Source: Flavobacteriaceae bacterium (GTDB lineage: Bacteria; Bacteroidota; Bacteroidia; Flavobacteriales; Flavobacteriaceae). Taken from it: 64,000 nucleotides of DNA. The notes beneath the pieces are model-generated. The model ran no database searches. It had not been told where the DNA came from and saw only the letters and a program-made list of their open reading frames with translations. The stretch covers positions 1 through 64,000 of the forward strand of contig CANHEA010000004.1 of assembly GCA_947459635.1 (NCBI GenBank). Direction: 5' to 3'. Shown here in pieces: positions 19,383 through 30,000 of the stretch (within the stretch, counting starts at the first letter, position 1; each line of letters starts with the position of its first letter). The position numbers and the translations under genes were made by a program.

Positions 19383-21001
19383 TACTTATCATTTAGAATT
19401 TCCGTCAAGACTTGTGCTTCTGAACCGTTTGGAAAGGCAATATTAATTTTTTGCGCAATTGTTGGGGCAATTTCGGTGATTACTTTTCGGTCGTGCGTTT
19501 CACCCGCTTTGATATTCCATCCAAAGAAAATAAGCGGCACGTGCGTATCGTAAGCGTAGGTTGTCCCGTGGGAGGTTCCCGTTGGACCATATTCGATGTA
19601 ACCCGGTTTATCGATAATAACTAAATCCCCATCTTCAGACGGATCATAGCCTCGAGCAATACAATGGAGGTGGAAATCATTGCCGTTATCTGCGATAATT
19701 TCCTCTTCAGAATACACTCTTTTCACTTGTTCTTGTGTCATCAAATACGCTTTGAAAGCTTGTTTCACTTTGGTCAAATCAAGTCCTTTGGTTTTGATCT
19801 TTTCCGAATCAAAATAGATATTAAAATTGGAGTAATTCAACACCAAGTCGTCGCCAAAGGTGTCGGTAGAAAACTTCTTCAACCCTTTTGCAATTTCTTT
19901 TGGCTCGACATTCGTAACCTTGTACTTGTTATCTTTTAGAAATTGGGCATTTTCTGCACCGCCATGATCAGCTGTTAAGAACAACATGTAATTGCCTTTA
20001 CCAACGGTCTTATCAAGATAATTTAGAAAGTCCGCAATGGTCTCGTCAAGCCTCAAGTACGTATCTTGTATCTCTATAGCTCTTGTTCCGAGTTGATGTC
20101 CCACATAATCCGTCGATGAAAAACTAACAGTTAAGAAATCAGTTATTTCGTCTTTTCCGAGTGCTTCTTTTTCAATGGCTCTTTTTGCAAATTCTTCTAA
20201 TAGATTATTGCCAAAAGGAGTTGCGCGAATGACACCCGCGTCGTTTTTCTCATACATACTTTTCAGGTCATAGGGAAAAACTGGCTTGTCGGCTTTATAT
20301 AATTTCCCTTCATAGGGATTGTCATCCGGGAGACTTTCATCATATGTTGCCATTGGTTTTAGCAGTTCCCAATTTTTGCTGAGATAAGGCAGATAATGCT
20401 TCTCCTCATTAAATTCATTCACCCAACTAGGCAATGTTGGCCCGTAGAATGTACTCGAAATAAAGCTTCCTGTCTTACTGTACCAAAATCCCCAATTGGC
20501 AAAATGTCCAGCTGGAAGAATTGCTCCGCGGTCTTTAAGACTCATTCCAATGACCTTTCCTTTGAAGTTTGTCGACAAACGTAACTCATCCGTGATGGTA
20601 GTCGACAGCAGATTTTTGGGTGACATAGGATCATCTCCTTTGGCGGCGTTTCCTATGATTTGAACATCTGCATCGTCGGTGCAATATCGGTCTTTACCTA
20701 ATCTACGACTAAACCATTCGTTGCCCATTATGCCATGAATAGACGGCGTTGTACCAGTATAGATAGAAGCATGCCCCGGAGCCGTGTATGTTGGTAAATA
20801 ATTATAATGCGTGTTTTGAAAATTGTAACCTTCTTTTAGCAAACGCTTGAAACCGCTTTCTGAGAAATCGTTATAAAAACGGTTGAGATATTCTGGTTTC
20901 ATTTGATCGACTACGATTCCAACTACCAATTTAGGTCGTTGCTGTTGCGCCAACAATACGGAAGATATTAATAACAAGAACCATTGACCTATTCGTTTCA
21001 T
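19382..21001 (-). CDS. Alkaline phosphatase family protein (PafA-like phosphodiesterase/nucleotide pyrophosphatase superfamily)
   Basis: LVVGIVVDQMKPEYLNRF, NYLPTYTAPGHASIYTGTTPSIHGIMGNEWF, LFLTADHGG. Confidence 0.9.
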   Translation of the reverse strand: MKRIGQWFLLLISSVLLAQQQRPKLVVGIVVDQMKPEYLNRFYNDFSESGFKRLLKEGYNFQNTHYNYLPTYTAPGHASIYTGTTPSIHGIMGNEWFSRRLGKDRYCTDDADVQIIGNAAKGDDPMSPKNLLSTTITDELRLSTNFKGKVIGMSLKDRGAILPAGHFANWGFWYSKTGSFISSTFYGPTLPSWVNEFNEEKHYLPYLSKNWELLKPMATYDESLPDDNPYEGKLYKADKPVFPYDLKSMYEKNDAGVIRATPFGNNLLEEFAKRAIEKEALGKDEITDFLTVSFSSTDYVGHQLGTRAIEIQDTYLRLDETIADFLNYLDKTVGKGNYMLFLTADHGGAENAQFLKDNKYKVTNVEPKEIAKGLKKFSTDTFGDDLVLNYSNFNIYFDSEKIKTKGLDLTKVKQAFKAYLMTQEQVKRVYSEEEIIADNGNDFHLHCIARGYDPSEDGDLVIIDKPGYIEYGPTGTSHGTTYAYDTHVPLIFFGWNIKAGETHDRKVITEIAPTIAQKINIAFPNGSEAQVLTEILNDK

Positions 21002-21107
21002 TGAAATGGAATTTGAATTTAAGAGTATAAAGATAGACTACTTATTAAATCTGGAAGTAATGAAATTGTAATATTTCTAATTAGCGTAATTAAAAGTAGC
21101 GGCAAAA

Positions 21108-21137
21108 AAAAAAGCCACTATCCCTAGTGGCTTTTTT
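21108..21137 (-). terminator. Terminator after the OmpA-family gene
   Basis: AAAAAAGCCACTAtcccTAGTGGCTTTTTT. Confidence 0.85.
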
Positions 21138-21145
21138 AACCCAAT

Positions 21146-23023
21146 TTATTTTAATATAATGAACTCACAACGCCGGTTGATGGAATGTTCTTGTTCGGTA
21201 CAGGCCTTTCCGCATTTCACTAGCGGAACCGTCTCCCCAAATCCCTTAGACCGCAGTCGTTTTCTTTTGACACCATTCGAAACGAGGTACTCCAAGGTTG
21301 AGGTAGCACGTCTGTTTGAAAGCATAATATTATAGTAATCGGAGGCACGTGAATCGGTGTGCGCCCCAATTTCGATTTCCATTTCAGAATACTTCTTTAA
21401 TAAATCAACCAAAACGCTTAATATTCTTTCTGCGTCGGGTTTAATATCCCATTTATTCAAATCAAAGTAGATGTTTTCCAAGACAATTTGAACTGAACCA
21501 TCTTGTCGTTTGGTTATAATTTCTTCCGCATCATCATAACATTCCATAAACAATTCGATGGTGTAGCGCAGTTTTCCGTCTTCGTTGGTCATAAATTCTT
21601 CGCTATGTGGGATATAAAAATCACGCATGGCTTCGATACGATATTTCTTATTCGGCTCAGTTGCGAATACGTAGTCTGCATCCCCGCCAACAACCATTTG
21701 ACCAATCAAAATATTGTTTTCGTCATATAGCGATACCAAAGTTCCTGGCAACAAATTTTGAGTGTTTTTATCTCTTACGTCACCTTGCACTACATAGCGC
21801 TCTTGGTTTTCAGATCTGGTGAAACTATATAGCGCATCTCCAAGTTTTCTATTGGATGAAAAGTATCCAAGGTTCTTTTTCTCATCCACCACATAACTAA
21901 AATCATCCATGTTGCTGTTGATGGTTTCCCCTAGATTGAGTGGTTTTGCAAACGGACCGCCGTTTAGAGATTTGCTCATGAAAATATCCAAGCCACCCAT
22001 TCCTTGATGCCCGTCTGAAGCGAAGTATAAAATGCTCCCGTCATTGGAAATTTCTGGGAATTGTTCTCTGTGGATTGTATTGATGGTTTCTCCTAAATTA
22101 ACTGGTGTTCCGTATGTTCCATCTTCATTTACATCAACCATGTACAAATCAAAAGATCCAATAGAACCAGGCATATCGCTGGAGAAATATAATTTCTTTC
22201 CGTCTTTGGTCAACACTGGATGCTCTGTTGAATATTGATCGTTACAAAAAGGTAAGGCTTTAATATTAGTCCAGACGCCATTGACGAATTCTGCTTTGTA
22301 GATTTTAATATTCGCAACCTTTTCATTCCCAACTTTCACCATTTTAGTATTGGTTCGATTGAAATACATGATTCTACCATCTTGACTAAAAGTAACCGAA
22401 CTTTCGTGTGTTTTTGTATTGATTTCTTTTGGGAAAGGGGCCACATCAACAAGTAAACCTTTATCATTTACATTCGCGCTGAACAAATCTAGATAGGGTT
22501 TTTCATTCCAGCCAAAAGACTTTGAACTCGCATTTCTTAATGAAGCAAATGCCACTTTATCGCCATAAAACGACATTCCAAAATCGCCATTCGAAGTGTT
22601 CTTCGACATGGGTTGCACCACATAATTAAACGGCACATTTGTTTTTAGATTATTGATGAATTTAGGTGTACTTACATTATACTTTAAGTACGCACTCATG
22701 ATTTCATCAGCTTTTTCATAGTTTACCTCTCCAAGCAAAGCGTGCGAATATTTGAAATAATATTCTGGTTTCACGCTATCCTTAAAAGTCAAAAACAACT
22801 TTCCATAAGCGCGAACGGCTTCTTTCATTTGGGAATTGTTGTAGTAGCAATCGCCTAAGTTTTGCAATACATTTTGGTTTTCACCCAATTGTTCGTACAT
22901 CTCTGCGGCCTTTACGTAGGCCTTCTTATCAAAAAGTGAATTGGCTTTTTTCAGACTTGCCTTTTGCGCAAAAACGCCGCTGCAGACAATAGTTATAAAA
23001 AGTATAGAATAAAAATTTCTCAT
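21146..23023 (-). CDS. OmpA-family protein with TPR and PD40 beta-propeller-like repeats
   Basis: C-terminal IYFDLNKWDIKPDAERILSVLVDLLKKY...IGAHTDSRASDYYNIMLSNRRATSTLEYLV; repeated YFSSD/YFASDGHQGMGGLDIFMS motifs. Confidence 0.9.
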   Translation of the reverse strand: MRNFYSILFITIVCSGVFAQKASLKKANSLFDKKAYVKAAEMYEQLGENQNVLQNLGDCYYNNSQMKEAVRAYGKLFLTFKDSVKPEYYFKYSHALLGEVNYEKADEIMSAYLKYNVSTPKFINNLKTNVPFNYVVQPMSKNTSNGDFGMSFYGDKVAFASLRNASSKSFGWNEKPYLDLFSANVNDKGLLVDVAPFPKEINTKTHESSVTFSQDGRIMYFNRTNTKMVKVGNEKVANIKIYKAEFVNGVWTNIKALPFCNDQYSTEHPVLTKDGKKLYFSSDMPGSIGSFDLYMVDVNEDGTYGTPVNLGETINTIHREQFPEISNDGSILYFASDGHQGMGGLDIFMSKSLNGGPFAKPLNLGETINSNMDDFSYVVDEKKNLGYFSSNRKLGDALYSFTRSENQERYVVQGDVRDKNTQNLLPGTLVSLYDENNILIGQMVVGGDADYVFATEPNKKYRIEAMRDFYIPHSEEFMTNEDGKLRYTIELFMECYDDAEEIITKRQDGSVQIVLENIYFDLNKWDIKPDAERILSVLVDLLKKYSEMEIEIGAHTDSRASDYYNIMLSNRRATSTLEYLVSNGVKRKRLRSKGFGETVPLVKCGKACTEQEHSINRRCEFIILK

Positions 23024-23034
23024 TTTCTTAGTTG

Positions 23035-24033
23035 TTAGAAGAACCTTGGTGATTTTTCATAGCCTTTAGATTTCAGATTCGTAGTATCTAAATCAAACAA
23101 TAAAAATATTTCGTGTGAGCCTGAATTAAATTCACCTAAATTAGTCAGTGTGTAATCATAAGAATAGCCAATTCTAAAATTTGGAGTTATAGAAAAAGCA
23201 ACCAAACCACTCACGGAATCATCTACCCGATATCCAGCACCAAATTCAAATTGATTGTTAAACAAGAAATTAGCGGTTAAATCCATTGAAAGAGGCGCAC
23301 CAGTAACTGCTTTGGACATGAATGCGGGTTTAAAACGTACACTTTGACTTAAATCAAACACATAACCTCCTGTAAAGAAATAATGGATTTCTTCTACGCC
23401 TGTCGTCTTAAGACCATCTTTAGATTCTAAGTGCTTTGTCGTCAATAAATTCGGAGCAGACAATCCTAGGTAGTAATTCTCTCCAAAATAGAAAGCACCA
23501 GCTCCTACGTTTGGAAAATTTTGATTGATGTTACTCGCAAATGCTTGATCAGGTGCAGCATCAGTGTATTTAAATCCGTTAAAATCCGCATCAAATAAAG
23601 TAATACCCGCTTTCACACCGAAGGACAACTTTTGGGTTTCCGAAAGTGGCAACACATATGCAACGTCTGCATAAATATTATTTTCGTGCACGACATCTCC
23701 GATAGCATCGCTGACAATGGACAATCCAACTTCTACTCTTTTTGCAATTGGCGAATGTGCAAAAAGCGTCCCCGTTTTCGGAGCACCGACAGCACCAACC
23801 CATTGCGTTCTGTATAATCCTCCAACATTGATGACACCGGCATTATCCGTGGCATAACCTGGATTAATTACGTTCATATTATACATGTAGTGCGTAAACT
23901 GCGGATCCTGTTGCGCTCTTACAAACACTGATGTTAGTATAAACACAATCAGAATGATATAATTAAAAGGTCTTATTTTCATCTTGTTATTCATAGGATG
24001 ATACTCTTTTTTTATTGCACTATGCTGACGCAT
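23035..24033 (-). CDS. PorP/SprF family T9SS-associated outer membrane protein
   Basis: QQDPQFTHYMYNMNVINPGYA, GLYRTQWVGAVGAPKTGTLFAHSPI. Confidence 0.93.
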   Translation of the reverse strand: MRQHSAIKKEYHPMNNKMKIRPFNYIILIVFILTSVFVRAQQDPQFTHYMYNMNVINPGYATDNAGVINVGGLYRTQWVGAVGAPKTGTLFAHSPIAKRVEVGLSIVSDAIGDVVHENNIYADVAYVLPLSETQKLSFGVKAGITLFDADFNGFKYTDAAPDQAFASNINQNFPNVGAGAFYFGENYYLGLSAPNLLTTKHLESKDGLKTTGVEEIHYFFTGGYVFDLSQSVRFKPAFMSKAVTGAPLSMDLTANFLFNNQFEFGAGYRVDDSVSGLVAFSITPNFRIGYSYDYTLTNLGEFNSGSHEIFLLFDLDTTNLKSKGYEKSPRFF

Positions 24034-24078
24034 GGTTTTGTTTCAAATTTAAGTTCCATATTAGCGATACTCACTTCT

Positions 24079-27000
24079 TTATCTACTTAAGTATAAGCGG
24101 CCTTGCTTAGCTTCCCGCTCACCATCATTAAAATTGAGTATGTAAAAATACACTCCAACAGGTACGACATTATTTCCTAATTTCATGCCTCCCTCAGTGG
24201 TTGTTCCGTTCCAATTTGGGGTGTTAATATTGCCTTTGTATAAAATATTGCCGTAACGATTATAGATCTCTAAAGTAAAAGCTGGGTAGCCGATTTCGAT
24301 ATCTTTGATGACAAACTCATCATTAACGGTATCACCATTTGGCGAAAATCCATCTGGAATTAGAATGTCTTCACATTTAGTAAGATCGACCGTCACAGGC
24401 AATCTTGTTGCACTCTCGCAACCTGAAGTCGAAATATAAGCTCCGTAATAAGTTGTTGTGTCAATCAATAGATCCGTATCTGCATACGCTGTTCCTCCAC
24501 TATTAGCATTATACCAAACTACGGCTTGCGTTCCGGAAATATTAGTGGTTAAATTTGCAATTGTAGGGCTATCTGAAATACAAAACTCATTTCCTTTTGG
24601 CAATAGTATAGGGGTTTCTAATTCAGACACTTCGAAAGTAATTGGATCAACTCCAATGGTTGCCGAACCGCACGCTCCAATAGCCGACGCTATTTGCGTA
24701 ATCGCAACTGTAACAGAACCCGCTACATTCAAATTAGACGCTGGAATGGAAAATACACCGACATTGCTTGCTATAGTTACTGTATCCGTTAGCGTAGCAG
24801 TAACTGCGCCTGATAATTCATAAGTAATTACGTAACTTCCGTCTGCTAATGTTTGACCTACTTCATTTGTAATAGATACATCGTTTGCAAAATTAATACA
24901 AGCGGTATCAGCACTAAGGATTGCATTTGACAAATCTGGAATGGCATAAATTTCAAAGTTGGTCGAAGCATCTTCCGAAAGGTTATTGCAACCCCCAGAC
25001 AGATTTACGATAGAATTAATTGTTAACGTATAACTGTCGGAATTTGAAAAAACATTATCTGGAACAGTAAATTCTCCAATTCCTCCAACAATTTCCAATT
25101 GCGCAGTCGTATTAGTTGTAGGCGTTGCATTTGGAATTGTATACACAAATTGATATGTTCCGTCTGTCAGACCTGTTGCTCCTGAAATTTGAACGACAAC
25201 ACTATTTCCAAAACAAACATTAACTGCGGTTAGGTTGACACTTTCTAAATTTGAACTTGCCTTAATGATAAAGTCGGCACTAATATTAGGCGTTAATAAT
25301 GTTGTACAAGAAGTATTGGCATTAGTTATACTTAAAAATGTTACTCTCGTGGTTCCAATCACCGGAATTAGACTCGCATTTATTTCTAATGTACCACTTC
25401 CGTTAAGTATAGTAACATTGGCCGTTTGATTAAGTAAAACATTTGCTAATGTTAAATCGTAATTTAGTATGTAATCACCGTCGACCACATTTGAAAAAGT
25501 CACCACGACATTTTCTCCACTACAATTCGGAGAAGAAACCACAATGTTATTTCCGTCTAAAGTAGGATTCGGCAAAACGGTAAATTGAACATTTTCGGCA
25601 TCGTCAGGTCCACAGGCATTCGATACCGTATAAGTGAATGAATAAATATTAGGAACTAAAGTACTAACATCTACAGTACTTGTAACAACTTGATTGGTGC
25701 TGTCTGTCCAAAGTCCACCCAATTGATTACCTGTCAATAGCGAGAATAGGTCAAAGGTACCCAGTGAAGTACAAATATCTTGATTTCCAACAAAAGTACC
25801 TGCATTTGGCAATGGTGTAACGGTTACCTCAACAGTTGCTGTGTCATTGTCACAAGGCTGATTTCCTTGTAGAATATAGGTGTAAATTTGAGCTAAATCA
25901 GTACCTGGAACGAATTCATCTGTCCCACTTGCTAGTGGCAGACCATTAGCGCCAAGCCATGTTCCTCCTGGTTGTGGACTTCCACCGAGACTATCGAATA
26001 AATGAATTGCAGGTCCATTGACACACACGGTTACACTTCCAGAAATACCTGCATCAGGCCCTTGCACTACAACAACCGTCAGTACTGACGAATCTGGATC
26101 ACAAAAAGGAGCTCCGACTGTATAAGTATAGGCTTGTGCAATATCGACTGCAGGATCAAAAAAGTTTGTGCCACTTGCCAATGCCGGTGTCCATACTCCG
26201 CCATCTTGAGGATTCCCTCCCAATCGAATAAGTAAATTAACAGGATCCGAATTTGAACAAATATTAGTAGTTGCCGACTCACCAGCATCTGGTACTGGAT
26301 TTACATTTACGGTAACAGTTGCTGTATCATTATCACATGGTTGGTTGCCACTAATTGTATAAATGTATGGTTGGGCCAAGTCAGTACCTGGTACAAATTC
26401 ATCTGTACCGCTTGCTAAAGGCAAACCATTCAACCCAAGCCAAGTTCCGCCAGGTTGCGCAGTTGGGCCAAGTAATTGAAATAAAAATTGACTTGGACTA
26501 TTCACACAAACTGTTAGACTAGTTGAAACTCCAGCACTTGGACCCTGTGTAATATTTACGACAACTGAAGCAGAATCGTTTCCGCACGGTGCGTTACCAT
26601 TAACTGTATAAACATATGTCCCAGCTAAATCAGTTGATGGATCAAAAAGATTGCTTCCACTACTCAACACTGGTGACCATGTTCCACCTGATTGTGGTGA
26701 TCCTCCAAGATAAGTGGTCAAATCCACAGGATCGAGATTTGAACATAAATTAGCAATTCCGTCATTTCCTGCGTTTGCTTGCGGAACAATCGTAACTGTT
26801 ACTAATGCAGTATCGTTTACACAAGGAGGTGCTCCAGCGACGGTATAAACATAATTTCCAGGAGCATCAACAGTTGGATCGAAAACCCCCGTTCCGCTTG
26901 CCAATAAGGGGAACCATGTTCCTCCAGGTTGCGCATTGGCGCCTAATAATTCAAATAGGTTCTGAGTTGAACCATTGCTACATAAAGATATCGCAGCATT

Positions 27001-30000
27001 ACTTCCTGCGACAGGCGGCTGTGTTACTGTTATCGTGGTAGATCCCGTCAATAATTGAGAACAACTTGGTGGACCATCTAAAATAATACTAACTAAATTA
27101 AAAGTAGAAGTTACCAATAAAGGTATATTCAAAGTAAAAATTCCCGACGCACCTATATTTAAAGTACTAGTAGGTCCATTATTAATATTATAAGTGACGA
27201 TGGTGTTTGGTGTACCAGTAAATACTATCGAAGCCGAACTCCCTGAACAAACCGTTCCTGAAGAAGTTACGGTCGCTGTTGGCAATGGATTTACAGTTAA
27301 AACACTAGATGCAATTGTACTAACACAATTGGTAGTGGTATCGGTAATAGTGACGCTATAGGTACCTGCTACATTTGATATAAAACTTGACACGTCCCCA
27401 GGATTTGCGACGCCAGTTGGCACCGTCCAAGAATAAGTATAACTTCCAGCTTGACCCGGAACGGCGGTTATCGTTGCATTATCACCAAAACAAACTGCTG
27501 GAGTAGTGATAGAAACTGTTGGCGTTGGACTAATAACGACTGTTCCAAAATCTATAGTACTTGCGCAGGTTGATGTTATGTTTGTTATTACGACACCATA
27601 AATTCCTGGAAAAGTCGTATTAAAAGTAGACGTATTTCCTGGATCTGGAGCACCAGAGGGAACAGTCCATGAATAAGTATAGTCTGAAGGCACACCACTA
27701 CCAGGCGTCGCAGTTATCGTTGCCTCTGCCCCTGAACAAATAGACACATCATTTACAGTTACTGTGGGTGCTGGACTAGCAATTACTTCTCCCGACGCAC
27801 TTGCGCTTTGGCAGGTTGTTGTTAGGTCTGTTATTACAACACTATATATTCCTAGTACAGAAGTCGAAAATGTAGCCACATCACCTGGAAGATTTGCACC
27901 TACAGGCACTGTCCATGCATAAGAATAAGTCCCTGTTGTTCCCGGAGTCGCAGTAATTATTGCGTCTAGACCTGGACAAACAGAAGGATTATTTACGGTT
28001 ACCGTTGGAGGAGGATTGATAGTGACAGTACCAGCTGTTGTGCTTACACATGTCGTAATTGTATCTGTAATTTGAACACTATATGTTCCCGGTGTGGTCG
28101 TCGTAAATGTATTGACATTACCTGGATCGGCAGCACCGCTTGGTACCGTCCAAGCATACGAATAAGTACCTGGCGAACCTGGAGTGGCTGTTATGGTTGC
28201 AGTGCCACCAGAACAAATTAACGAACTTGTTACCGTTACAGTTGGTGTAGGATTGATAACTACGGTAACAGCAGTACTTGCACTAGGACAATTAGTCGAC
28301 GAATCAGTTATTATCAAACTGTAACTGCCTGCAACCGCCGTTGAAAAAGTAGCGACATTGCCAGGATTAGTAGCGCTAGAAGGAACAGACCATTGATAAT
28401 TATAATTACCTGGCACACTTGGAGTAGCAGTAACTGTAGCATTTTGTCCTGAGCAAACAGGAGCACTAACTATTGCAACAACAGGTATAGGATTGATAAC
28501 TACCGTAGTTGAGACACTCGAACTTGGGCAAGTGGTAACCGTATTAGTTACAATTACACTATACGATCCTGGAATTGAAGTAGAAAAACTTGCAACATTT
28601 CCCGGATCAGTTGCTCCTGCTGGAAATGTCCAAACGAAATTATAATTACCAGCTGGATTTGGTGTTGCAGTAACCGTTGCACTATTACCAGCACAAACAG
28701 GAGGAGAACTAACTGTAACTGTTGGAACTGGATTTATTGTCAAAGTCCCGGTTGCGCTATCGCTTACACAAGTCGTTACTGTATCAGTTATTATTACGGA
28801 ATAATTACCCGCAACTGTTGCATTAAATGTTGCTACATTTCCTGGCAATGTCGCCCCAGTTGGCACCGTCCATGCATAACTATAATTTCCCGCCGAACCA
28901 GGAACAGCAGTTACTACAGCACTTTGTCCCGGACAAATAGTAGCGTTGACTACTGTAACACTTACAGTTGGTCGGGGATTAATAGTAACATTTGTTGAGA
29001 CACTAGCGCTCTGGCATGTCGTTGTAGTATTTGTAATCACCACACTATATTGACCTACAAATGAAGTAGAAAAACTTGCAACATTTCCCGGATTGGTAGC
29101 ACCAGCTGGAAACGTCCAAGCGTATGTATAATTTCCGGCCGGACTAGGTACAGCGGTCACCGTTGCATTTGTCCCTGCACAAACTGGAGGACTCGTAACC
29201 GTAACTGTTGGCTGCACATTAATTACCACTGTTGTTGATGCACTCGCACTCGCACAATTCGTAACAGTATTTGTCATTACAACACTATAAAGACCCGCAA
29301 CAGAGGTAGGAAAGGAAGCCACATTGCCTGGGTTAGTAAATCCTATTGGCACAGTCCAAACATATGAATAAGTACCAGCGCTACCAGGAGTCGCAGTCAC
29401 TGTAGCATTGTTTCCTGCACAAACTGGTGGCGAACTAACAGAAACAGTTGGTAACGGACTAATAGTCAAAATACTCGAAGCACTAACACTAACACAGTTG
29501 GTTAACGTATTTGTAATAATTACGCTGTAATTTCCTGCAATGGTTGAGCTAAAAGTTGCTACATTTCCGGGAGGTGTTACGCCAGCCGGAACAGTCCATG
29601 CATAATTGAAAGTACCAGCAGTTCCAGGAACAGCTGTAATAGCAGCACTTTGACCTGGACAGATGGTAGGATTTACAATAGAAACACTAACGGTAGGCAA
29701 CGGATTAATTACCACATTTACTGAAACACTAGCACTTGGACAAGTGGTAGTCAAATTTGTCATTATTACACTATATGTACCAGGAACTGTAGTTAAAAAT
29801 GAAGCAACGTTTCCTGGATCAGTAGCGCCAGCCGGAAAAGTCCAACTATAACTATAATTTCCAGGCGCGGCAGGCGTAGCAGTCACGGTGGCATTTGCAC
29901 CTGAACAAACTGGCGAACTAGCCACAGTTAAAGTAGGCAAGGCAACTACAGTAAAAGTAACACTTCCAGAAGCTGGAGTTGTACAACTAGGAACACCAGC

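Noticed and set aside
27286-29940. Assembly artefact from tandem repeats in the adhesin
   Set aside because: Units are divergent at DNA and protein level and the reading frame is intact; genuine coding repeats more likely.
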